A DNA stretch of 12,945 nucleotides, taken from positions 1 through 12,945 of the forward strand of contig JACPVB010000273.1 in the NCBI GenBank assembly GCA_016191985.1, given 5' to 3'. Of this stretch, positions 6,567-12,945 are shown piece after piece. The translations under genes and the position numbers were made by a program. Position 1 is the first letter of the stretch. Every line of letters starts with the position of its first letter. Source of the DNA: Chloroflexota bacterium (lineage in GTDB: Bacteria; Chloroflexota; Anaerolineae; Anaerolineales; Villigracilaceae). The notes below the pieces were generated by a model, which had not been told where the DNA came from, did no database searches, and saw only the letters and a list, made by a program, of their open reading frames with translations.

Positions 6567-8513
6567 ATGGCCGTACAGGAAGATATTAAACCCATTCGCG
6601 TACGGCAATCTGTCTTTGACGCTTTCAAAGTGTGGAAGAGCCGTCAGGAAACCGTGGCAGGCATCGGCGGGGAAAGAAGCGTGTATCCTCCCGCAAAGGA
6701 TATCCTGCAAAGCATTCCACGCCGTCAACAGTCGATCCCTCCCGATGAACGGAAGTTGTGGATCCCTTATGTGGAACCGCTCCCCATCAGAAATACATTC
6801 ACTCAAAGCATCGGTCGTTTATTTTCCTGGCTGGGGATGATCTTTACGATTTCGTTCGGTAATTTTTTTGACCAACTCCTTCGCAGGGATACTGTGGAGA
6901 GGCGGGCGGTACGCTTCCGCTGCGCGCTCGAACAGGCTGGCGGCACGTTTGTGAAATTGGGCCAGCAATTGGCAATGCGCGTCGACCTGCTGCCGTGGGC
7001 GTATTGCGTTGAACTATCGAAAATGCTGGATAGGATGATCCCGTTCCCGGTTGAACAGGCGTTGGAAGCCATCGAACGGACGATCCACCGTCCGTGGCAT
7101 GAAGTCTTTGATGTGTTTGACCCGGTGCCCATCGGTTCCGCATCGCTTGCTTGTGTGTATCAGGCCACGCTTAAAGATGGCACAAAAGTGGTGGTGAAGG
7201 TTCGCCGACCCAAAATAAAGGAATTGTTTGCGGCTGACCTGCGGGTTTTGAACTGGGTTGCGGGCCTGGCTGAATTCCTGACGTTCATCCGACCGGGTTT
7301 CACACAGAAGTTGCGCATCGAACTGCGCGATGTTTTGATGGAGGAATTAGACTTCCGACGTGAGGGACGGTTCCAGGATATTTTCCGCCGAAACGCGCGG
7401 AAGGCGGGCTGGAAATTCTTTACAGCGGCCAAGGTTCATTTTGAATATTCCGGTGATGAAGTTTTGGTGCAGGAGTTTGTTTCCGGGCTTTGGTTGTGGG
7501 AGGTGATCAGCATTGTGGAACAAAAAGATGCAAAGGGCTTGCGCCTCTTGAAGGAAATGAACATCGATCCATCTATTGTGGCGAGACGGATTCTTTTGGC
7601 GACTTTTTGGAGCGCGGATGAAAATGTGTTTTTCCATGCGGACCCCCATCCGGCTAATATTCTCGTCCGTCCGAATAACCAGTTGACTTTTATAGATTTC
7701 GGGAGTTGTGGCAGTTTCAACAATCAGCAGCGTGTTGCTCTGGAACAGATGGTGCTGAGCATGAAAAACCAGGATGTGGATGCGATGACCCGTGCGGGAT
7801 TGAGCCTGATGGAGCCTTTGCCGCCGGTGGATTTACCGGTGTTGGTTAAAAATATTCAGGAAGAATATATGCGGGTGCTGCACACGTTCAATACCCCTGC
7901 GGAATATACCCAATATTGGGAGCGCACCTCCGCGCGGCAGTGGTTCGTGTTGATACGAACCTCGCAAAAATTCAACCTGCCGATGAACCTGCATATGCTG
8001 CGCATGATCCGTTCCACGTTGCTTTATGATTCCATCGTCCTTCGGCTGGATAACAAGCTGGATCGTTATCACGAGTACACACAATTCATGAAGATAAGGG
8101 CGGAGTTTGTGAAGAGGAAGTGGCGCAAGAATATGAAAGCCAATGCAGGAGATGGTGTCTTCCTGAACGTGGAGGAATTTGGAGACGCGCTTAACGACAT
8201 TATGATCCGCGTCCAATCCATGTTGAGCAGGCCCATCGTCAGCCTCGGTTCAACGGTAAACAAGTGGGTGTTTGCGGCCAGCGTGTTGAGCCGCATGGGC
8301 GGACGGATTCTGTTCGTGACCGTATTGTTTATGGCTTTGGCCGGCATCCTTGATATTTTGAAGGGAAGCTCGTTTTCCTTCATGGTTGCTTTGAATCAGG
8401 TCGTTCAAAACGGACTGTATCAGGCATTCCTGGTTGCGGCGGTTTTTTTCAGTACCCGTCTTATCCTGTTCCGTTTGAGGGATCGGGATATTGCCGGCAG
8501 TGGTCGTTCGTGA
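6567..8513 (+). CDS. UbiB/ABC1/AarF-family atypical kinase, intact active site (648 aa)
   Basis: It is a predicted membrane-anchored UbiB-family ATPase/kinase. In this family members support ubiquinone or isoprenoid-lipid metabolism, using ATP hydrolysis rather than clear protein phosphorylation. All motifs are present: KLGQ (130-133), Ala-rich loop IGSASLA (189-195), ATP-binding Lys211, EELDF (259-263), HADPHPAN (357-364) and DFG (Asp377). Two membrane helices lie near 568-596 and 615-634, followed by a basic tail, FRLRDRDI, also seen in the paralogue. I chose ATG 6567, 2 nt after the upstream stop, with AAGAGA 7-8 nt before it; a TTG at 6561 in the same frame is less likely. An N-terminal extension of about 75 residues shows no recognised domain. 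It is surely co-translated with the pseudokinase and arose from the same duplication. The substrate is unknown. Confidence 0.95.
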   Translation: MAVQEDIKPIRVRQSVFDAFKVWKSRQETVAGIGGERSVYPPAKDILQSIPRRQQSIPPDERKLWIPYVEPLPIRNTFTQSIGRLFSWLGMIFTISFGNFFDQLLRRDTVERRAVRFRCALEQAGGTFVKLGQQLAMRVDLLPWAYCVELSKMLDRMIPFPVEQALEAIERTIHRPWHEVFDVFDPVPIGSASLACVYQATLKDGTKVVVKVRRPKIKELFAADLRVLNWVAGLAEFLTFIRPGFTQKLRIELRDVLMEELDFRREGRFQDIFRRNARKAGWKFFTAAKVHFEYSGDEVLVQEFVSGLWLWEVISIVEQKDAKGLRLLKEMNIDPSIVARRILLATFWSADENVFFHADPHPANILVRPNNQLTFIDFGSCGSFNNQQRVALEQMVLSMKNQDVDAMTRAGLSLMEPLPPVDLPVLVKNIQEEYMRVLHTFNTPAEYTQYWERTSARQWFVLIRTSQKFNLPMNLHMLRMIRSTLLYDSIVLRLDNKLDRYHEYTQFMKIRAEFVKRKWRKNMKANAGDGVFLNVEEFGDALNDIMIRVQSMLSRPIVSLGSTVNKWVFAASVLSRMGGRILFVTVLFMALAGILDILKGSSFSFMVALNQVVQNGLYQAFLVAAVFFSTRLILFRLRDRDIAGSGRS

Positions 8514-8541
8514 AAAAATCATTCTGGCATAATTATTAATT

Positions 8542-8546
8542 GGAGG
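8542..8546 (+). promoter_or_regulatory. Ribosome binding site deciding the GTG start of the FHA-ABC gene
   Basis: GGAGG lies 5 nt before GTG 8552. The longer reading from TTG 8540 would place this site inside the coding region, so GTG is preferred. An 11-nt AT palindrome, AATTATTAATT (8531-8541), sits just upstream. Confidence 0.75.
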
Positions 8547-8551
8547 TTACC

Positions 8552-11500
8552 GTGGATGAAATGCAGGATCACCTAATTGTCACAAAAGGTCCGGGGGCGG
8601 GGGATCAAATTTCCCTATCCAACCTGCCCATTATTATCGGCCGGGATGAGTCTGCTGACCGTCCGGTCAATTTGCAGAGTATCTCGCGTAAACATGCGCG
8701 CATCTCAAAAAGTGATGCGGGATACATGGTCGAAGACCTGGGCAGCGTTAATGGTACGTACGTCAATGGAGAACGCCTCGAGCGGCCCAGTCCAATTGCG
8801 GATGGCGATCAAGTTGCCTTGGGTCCCGATTTTGAGATGACTGTGATGGCGCCGGTTCCTATCATAGGAGGAGATTCCACAGCCTTCATTGATGGATCGG
8901 CGCTTCCAATTGAAGGGAAGGCGGATGCCACAGCATTTAGAAGGATGCCTTCCTCGGACAGAACTGTGGCATTTAAGAAAATGCCGTCCACGCCTGTCAT
9001 TCCTCCACGCCTGGTCATCAATGAGGCGGGACAGGAACCGCGGATCGTCAACCTCACCACCGACCGCGTGCGCATCGGACGCCAGGAAGATAACGATATT
9101 GTGCTGGACAATCGTTTTGTCTCGCGGCATCACACAGAATTGGAAAAACGGGGCCAGGATTACTTCATCATCCCGTCTCAAAATGCCAGCAATCCGCTGC
9201 TATTGGATGGCCAGCCGGTGATGGAACCAACTCAATTGCGTAACGGAGCCAAGGTCCGCGTGGGTGGTTTTTCGCCTGGCGAGATGGTAACGCTCGATTA
9301 TTTGTCACCGGCGAGCGAGGTTCAACAGGTTATTAAGTTTACCGAAAATAAATTGATGACCATCGGGCGCGATTCCGCTAATGCCATCGTCCTGCCTGCG
9401 CCGGCTGTCTCCCGTTTTCATGCCGAGGTGGAAAAGGTCGGCCAGCGGTATCGCGTGAAGGATTTGCGCAGCAGTAACGGGACCTATGTCAACGGGGAGC
9501 CAATCACCGGGGAAACATGGGTGCATTCAGGTGACTCGATTCAAATCGGCCCTTATCGTTTCGGGGTGGCCGAAGGCGAATTTTCGCAGACTGATCAGAC
9601 CGAAGGCGCAAGCGTTGAAATCATCGGCCTGAATAAATGGGTGAGCAAATCCCTGAATATCCTTCAGGATATTTCGCTTTACTTTAAGCCAAAAGAATTT
9701 ATCGTGGTTGTGGGGCAAAGCGGAGGCGGCAAATCCACCCTGGTGGATGCGGTCGCCGGGTACCGTCCCGCCACGCATGGACGAGTTATCGTCAACAAGA
9801 CGATTGATGTGTACAAGGAATTTAACGCGATCCGTTCCACCATTGGGTATGTCCCGCAGAAGGATATCATCCACATGGAGTTGACCGTTTTCCAGGCGTT
9901 GGACTATGCCGCCCAGTTGCGTATGCCCGCAGATACCACCGACGCCGAGCGTGTTAAGCGGGTTGAAGAAGTAATGGATGACCTGGATTTAAAACACCGC
10001 AGGGATATCCAAATCAGCCGGTTGAGCGGCGGCCAGCAAAAGCGCGTCTCCATTGGCGTGGAATTGCTCACCAAACCCGGCCTTTTCTTCCTGGATGAAC
10101 CCACCTCGGGCTTGGACCCCGGCATGGAGACGGAGTTGATGCGCCTGATGAGGCGGCTTGCCGATCAGGGACGCACGATTGTCATGATTACGCACGCAAC
10201 GAAGAACGTCATGCTTGCCGATAAAGTGGTGTTTCTGGCGCGCGGAGGTCACCTTGCCTGGTTCGGCCCCCCGGAGGAAGCGCTTTCCTACTTTGATAAA
10301 TATCGCACCGAGCGTGACCGCCGTGCAAACCCCATGGAGTTTGACCACATCTACACCCTGCTGGACCAGGAGGAGTTGGGCACTGCCGCCGAGTGGGCGG
10401 AACGCTTCCGCAAGGATGCCGCTTACCAGAGATACATTCTTGAGCCATTGGCCGAAGGATCACAGGCCAAGAAAACAGGTCCCGCACGCGAAGCGAAAGC
10501 CATTTCCCAACACAATCAGGTATCTGCGCTGCGGCAGTTCTTCATCCTCTCCGCGCGGAATCTTAAAATCCTCACCCGCGACTGGTTCAGCCTGGTCCTC
10601 TTGCTGGCAACCGCGCCGATTATGGCATCCCTGGATTTTGTGCTGGCAAGCGGAGTTGGGCGCGAACCATTCAGTTTTACAAACGGGAACTTCAACGACA
10701 TCATCATTTCGCTGATCGTCCTATCGAACACCACCATGCTGGTGGGTGGCCTGGCCTTCATGCGCGAACTGGTAAAGGAACGGGAAATCTACAAACGGGA
10801 GAGAATGGTCAACCTCAAACTCTTCCCGTATATCATGTCGAAGATCTGGGTTGCCTTGATATTGGCGATCTATCAAACGATCTTCTACACCGTAATCCGC
10901 TATTCGGCTTTTGATATGCCGGGCGGCACCGAAGAATTGACCCTCTTCTTTATTACGGGCTACCTGCTCATCTTCTCGGGCATGATGCTGGGACTCTTCG
11001 CCTCTGCTCTTGCTCCAAACGGGAATGCCGCGCCGCTTCTTCTCGTCATGTTCATTATTCCGCAAATGGTGTTGAGTGGAGCCATGGTTCCGCTGCCTGT
11101 CTTCATACGAGCGCCAGCTTCCAGTAGTTGGGCGTTTCAGTCCATCATTGCCATCAGCGGCGCCGGTTCAGATGTGGCGCGGGATGCCTGCTGGGCCCTA
11201 CCCAAGGAGGAACGTGAAGATCTAACCCTGGAAGAAAAGAACAGCGACTGTATTTGCATGGGCGAAAACGCCCTGCATGAAGATAGCTGTAGCTTCCCCG
11301 GAGTCGGTGATTTTTATGATGAAGCCATCGATACAGAAGACCCAGCCGAGCCGAAGGAACCCGGTCCACAACCAGAAGAGCCGGTCCTGCCGGAAGAACC
11401 AGCCGAGCCTGCCAACCCGAACAACCTGCAAGCCCTGCAACTCTATCTGAGTGAGTTGAACGACTATAACGAAGAAGTAGCCGACTTGCAGGACGAATAT

Positions 11501-11788
11501 AAAGCTGAGATAGATGCATGGCAGGATGAACAGGAAACTTATAGAGACGAAATTGAGGTTTATCAGGAAGACCTGACCGAGCTGGAGGTAAAACGAGCCA
11601 TTGCCATCGGGGCCGCTGAGTCGACCATTGACGGTTTCAAGGATGATTATGGATGGACATTCGTGGACAAGGAAGACCGCGATAGCTACTTGAAAGTCAT
11701 ATTCAGTTCATGGATCGCCGACCTTGTCATCATCCTCGCGCTCTTTGCCGGCACCGTCTACATGCAAAAGAGCAGGGACGTGGTGTAA
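8552..11788 (+). CDS. FHA-FHA-FHA-ABC ATPase-ABC-2 permease fusion exporter (1,078 aa)
   Basis: It is a half-transporter with an ABCG-like layout (ATPase before membrane domain), probably exporting a lipid or polyketide. Three FHA phosphothreonine-binding domains come first: FHA1 (Gly30-Arg31, Ser45, His48, Asn67-Gly68), FHA2 (Gly176-Arg177, Ser191, His194, but Asn211-Ala212 replaces Asn-Gly) and FHA3 (Gly272-Arg273, Ser287, His290, Asn309-Gly310). The ATPase has Walker A at 388-396 (Lys394), Gln436, LSGGQ at 491-495, Walker B Asp515-Glu516 and His548. Five membrane helices lie at roughly 678-853. Then comes a loop of about 190 residues holding all four cysteines of the protein (880, 900, 902, 913), a Pro/Glu stretch (929-957) and a coiled coil (959-1014). 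The final helix is 1047-1070. It is the last gene of the operon, 38 nt after the kinase. The family is confident; cargo is inferred from the neighbouring PKS. Confidence 0.96.
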   Translation: MDEMQDHLIVTKGPGAGDQISLSNLPIIIGRDESADRPVNLQSISRKHARISKSDAGYMVEDLGSVNGTYVNGERLERPSPIADGDQVALGPDFEMTVMAPVPIIGGDSTAFIDGSALPIEGKADATAFRRMPSSDRTVAFKKMPSTPVIPPRLVINEAGQEPRIVNLTTDRVRIGRQEDNDIVLDNRFVSRHHTELEKRGQDYFIIPSQNASNPLLLDGQPVMEPTQLRNGAKVRVGGFSPGEMVTLDYLSPASEVQQVIKFTENKLMTIGRDSANAIVLPAPAVSRFHAEVEKVGQRYRVKDLRSSNGTYVNGEPITGETWVHSGDSIQIGPYRFGVAEGEFSQTDQTEGASVEIIGLNKWVSKSLNILQDISLYFKPKEFIVVVGQSGGGKSTLVDAVAGYRPATHGRVIVNKTIDVYKEFNAIRSTIGYVPQKDIIHMELTVFQALDYAAQLRMPADTTDAERVKRVEEVMDDLDLKHRRDIQISRLSGGQQKRVSIGVELLTKPGLFFLDEPTSGLDPGMETELMRLMRRLADQGRTIVMITHATKNVMLADKVVFLARGGHLAWFGPPEEALSYFDKYRTERDRRANPMEFDHIYTLLDQEELGTAAEWAERFRKDAAYQRYILEPLAEGSQAKKTGPAREAKAISQHNQVSALRQFFILSARNLKILTRDWFSLVLLLATAPIMASLDFVLASGVGREPFSFTNGNFNDIIISLIVLSNTTMLVGGLAFMRELVKEREIYKRERMVNLKLFPYIMSKIWVALILAIYQTIFYTVIRYSAFDMPGGTEELTLFFITGYLLIFSGMMLGLFASALAPNGNAAPLLLVMFIIPQMVLSGAMVPLPVFIRAPASSSWAFQSIIAISGAGSDVARDACWALPKEEREDLTLEEKNSDCICMGENALHEDSCSFPGVGDFYDEAIDTEDPAEPKEPGPQPEEPVLPEEPAEPANPNNLQALQLYLSELNDYNEEVADLQDEYKAEIDAWQDEQETYRDEIEVYQEDLTELEVKRAIAIGAAESTIDGFKDDYGWTFVDKEDRDSYLKVIFSSWIADLVIILALFAGTVYMQKSRDVV

Positions 11789-11796
11789 CTCTACTG

Positions 11797-11827
11797 GAAA
11801 CTCTAAAAGTTTCAAAAACCTTTAGAG
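11797..11827 (+). other. Competing small inverted repeats after the FHA-ABC gene
   Basis: GAAACT (11797-11802) can pair with AGTTTC (11808-11813), or CTCTAAA (11801-11807) can pair with TTTAGAG (11821-11827). The two pairings share bases and exclude each other. Both are short and AT-rich, so they are only weak terminator candidates. Confidence 0.2.
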
Positions 11828-11841
11828 CCAGGTACAAATAA

Positions 11842-11884
11842 TATATCCCGCAGGTTTCTTTTGATGAAGGACCTGCGGGATATA
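11842..11884 (+). terminator. Perfect 14-bp inverted repeat, probable terminator of the operon
   Basis: TATATCCCGCAGGT (11842-11855) and its exact complement (11871-11884) flank a 15-nt loop, 53 nt after the exporter stop codon. The GC-rich stem fits an intrinsic terminator, but only a short AT run (ATAATTT) follows rather than a strong T tract. It ends 11 nt before the next start codon and overlaps its TATAAT, so it may instead, or also, be an operator or 5' regulatory hairpin. Confidence 0.5.
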
Positions 11885-11886
11885 AT
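11881..11886 (+). promoter_or_regulatory. Possible -10 element of the phosphopantetheinyl transferase gene
   Basis: A perfect TATAAT ends 9 nt before ATG 11896, and its first four bases form the end of the palindrome arm. Transcription from it would give an essentially leaderless mRNA, which agrees with the lack of a ribosome binding site. The -35 is poor: TTGATG at 11861 leaves only 14 nt. Confidence 0.25.
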
Positions 11887-11895
11887 TTAACCGAT

Positions 11896-12609
11896 ATGAT
11901 ATCACCCGCGCCTCTCTCCTCGCCGCTCACTGGTTCTGACCTACATGTCTGGTGCGCCGCTTTGAGCGGGTCCCCACAAAAGCTGACACATTACTCCTCC
12001 CTGCTCTCTCCCGACGAAACAGCCCGCGCGAATCGTTTTTATTTTGAAAGAGACCGCCATCGCTATATATTTGGTCGCGGAATCCTGCGGATTTTGCTGA
12101 GCAGCTATTTGGGAAAAGAAGCATCCAGGATCACATTTTTATATGGGCAACATGGCAAACCTGCCATTGAAGCGCCGCTCCACTTCAACCTTGCTCATTC
12201 AAATGACTGGGCCGTCTTTGTCTTTGTCAGAGACTCCGAAATTGGCATTGATATCGAACACATCCGTCCCTTGCAGGACGCCGACGATTTTGCCCGACAA
12301 TTCTTTACCACAAATGAAAGCGCATGGATCAATTCCCTGCCCCACGATCAAAAGTGGAATGGCTTCTACAAACTTTGGACGTGCAAGGAAGCCTACCTCA
12401 AAGCCAACGGCAGCGGGTTGACCGTTCCTCTTAATCAAGCCGAAATATCTTTTAGCAAAAATGACACGGCAAAACTAACCTCCATCGGCGGCGATGTTAA
12501 GGAAGCCTCCAAGTGGCGCCTGGAATTGTTCAAGCCTGTAGAGGGGTATCAAGCCGCGCTTGCCATCGAAAGATATGACGGCCCGGTAACCTTCTTGACC
12601 TACCAATAA
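11896..12609 (+). CDS. Sfp-type 4'-phosphopantetheinyl transferase (237 aa)
   Basis: It transfers the phosphopantetheine arm of coenzyme A to a serine of acyl or peptidyl carrier domains, turning the apo-synthase into its active holo form. It acts in the cytoplasm. Motifs of the Sfp/HetI class are clear: HFNLAHS (96-102), GIDIE (117-121) with magnesium ligands Asp119 and Glu121, and WTCKEAYLK (161-169) with Glu165. The length is normal for the family. Homology begins near residue 13, so the ATG at 11896 is reasonable although no ribosome binding site precedes it. It is separated from the exporter by 107 nt and a palindrome, so it may be its own transcription unit. The obvious client is the PKS at the left of the window. 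Activity toward a fatty-acid carrier protein cannot be excluded. Confidence 0.95.
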   Translation: MISPAPLSSPLTGSDLHVWCAALSGSPQKLTHYSSLLSPDETARANRFYFERDRHRYIFGRGILRILLSSYLGKEASRITFLYGQHGKPAIEAPLHFNLAHSNDWAVFVFVRDSEIGIDIEHIRPLQDADDFARQFFTTNESAWINSLPHDQKWNGFYKLWTCKEAYLKANGSGLTVPLNQAEISFSKNDTAKLTSIGGDVKEASKWRLELFKPVEGYQAALAIERYDGPVTFLTYQ

Positions 12610-12623
12610 ATTCAAAATAAAAA

Positions 12624-12658
12624 AAACAGGGACGGCCAATCTGAGGCCGTCCCTGTTT
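12624..12658. terminator. Bidirectional intrinsic terminator between convergent genes
   Basis: AAACAGGGACGGCC (12624-12637) and its exact complement (12645-12658) form a 14-bp stem with a 7-nt loop. The minus-strand side is followed by a run of eight T (after the CCCTG arm) and then ATTTTG, so it is strongest for transcription arriving from the right. On the plus strand it has only TTTAT, but it lies 14 nt after the transferase stop codon. Confidence 0.85.
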
Positions 12659-12684
12659 ATGATTCTGGAATCTGGTTCTGGAGT

Positions 12685-12702
12685 CCAGCAGCTTGCTGCT
12701 GG
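12685..12702. repeat. Short palindrome CCAGCAGC-TT-GCTGCTGG
   Basis: This is a perfect 8-bp inverted repeat with a 2-nt centre. It is preceded by three closely spaced TCTGG copies (12664-12682), including the small palindrome GATTC-tg-GAATC (12661-12672). It looks like an intergenic dispersed repeat; only one copy is in the window, so dispersal is unproven. Confidence 0.5.
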
Positions 12703-12729
12703 GAACTAGTGCATCAACAAGTTAAAGTT

Positions 12730-12778
12730 GTAGGGCAAGATGCCATCTTGCCAGGGGCAATTTAGCAAATTGCCCTAC
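12730..12778. repeat. Compound palindromic intergenic repeat (three nested stems)
   Basis: GTAGGGCAA (12730-12738) pairs with TTGCCCTAC (12770-12778). Inside lie two further perfect 8-bp stems with 3-nt loops: GGCAAGAT/ATCTTGCC (12734-12752) and GGCAATTT/AAATTGCC (12756-12774). The inner stems share bases with the outer one, so a cruciform-like switch between one long and two short hairpins is possible. It resembles small non-coding palindromic repeats scattered in some bacterial genomes. Confidence 0.6.
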
Positions 12779-12798
12779 ATCTTCATTTTGTCTGGAAA

Positions 12799-12945
12799 CT
12801 AAGGCAGGTGGTACTCGATAATCAATTGCGGGCGCGAGGCCAGGGGCGCATTGCCACTGAACAAGCTGAGATAGTTGGCAATCGCATTGTTGTTGTCATC
12901 CAGCTTGAAGCGCAGGCGGATCTGGGTCAGGCCGCCGTTGGTCGC
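12799..12945 (-). CDS. C-terminal end of a probable DNRLRE-domain surface protein (partial)
   Basis: The frame runs from the window edge to TAG (12801-12799), giving the last 48 residues. Key features are TQIRLRFKLDDNNN, then NYLSLFSG, and a final beta-strand PQLIIEYHLP. That pattern (a charged strand with Asn/Asp after it, a YLSxxSG turn, and an RPQLxIEY end) is typical of DNRLRE beta-sandwich domains of secreted or cell-surface proteins. It converges on the transferase gene and has the strong terminator 140 nt downstream. It is probably unrelated to the PKS locus. Confidence 0.7.
   Translation of the reverse strand, partial: ATNGGLTQIRLRFKLDDNNNAIANYLSLFSGNAPLASRPQLIIEYHLP

Noticed and set aside
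8540..8551. TTG at 8540 as start of the FHA-ABC gene
   Set aside because: GGAGG at 8542-8546 would be inside the coding region; it is ideally placed for GTG 8552.
12661..12778. CRISPR array, IS end or attachment site in the right intergenic region
   Set aside because: There are no evenly spaced identical repeats with unique spacers, no transposase, no tRNA and no target-site duplication; only local palindromes.

Overview
The window reads as part of a polyketide or lipid-type biosynthesis and export locus. It probably comes from a Chloroflexota (Anaerolineae-like) bacterium. That placement is an inference from moderate GC content, an FHA-ABC exporter fusion, a DNRLRE-type surface protein end, and a short compound-palindrome intergenic repeat of a kind I associate with that group. 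No rRNA or other phylogenetic marker is present, so the taxonomy is tentative.

Layout. Positions 1-3632 (minus strand) hold the first 1,210 codons of a type I polyketide synthase (KS-AT-DH, all key catalytic residues visible), which runs out of the window. A 240-bp AT-rich divergent intergenic region (3633-3872) carries back-to-back promoter candidates, repeated TGAATT half-sites and a possible 13-codon leader ORF. On the plus strand, 3873-11788 looks like one tightly packed operon. It encodes a 104-aa protein with a purely acidic tail, a 150-aa protein with a lysine-rich patch, two tandem UbiB/ABC1/AarF-family proteins (the first with a degenerate active site, the second intact), and a large fusion of three FHA domains, an ABC ATPase and an ABC-2 permease. 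After a perfect 14-bp inverted repeat comes an Sfp-type 4'-phosphopantetheinyl transferase (11896-12609). A bidirectional terminator and two palindromic repeat blocks follow, then the last 48 codons of a convergent gene that looks like a DNRLRE-domain surface protein (12799-12945, minus strand).

How it may work together (inference). The phosphopantetheinyl transferase would activate the carrier domain of the PKS. The PKS would make a reduced, malonyl-derived acyl chain. The FHA-gated ABC-2 exporter would move the product or a conjugate across or into the membrane. The UbiB-like kinase/pseudokinase pair, each with a C-terminal membrane hairpin, and the two small charged proteins are the unusual parts. 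UbiB proteins act on lipid or quinone metabolism elsewhere, so a role in extracting, presenting or regulating a membrane-bound polyketide lipid is plausible but unproven.
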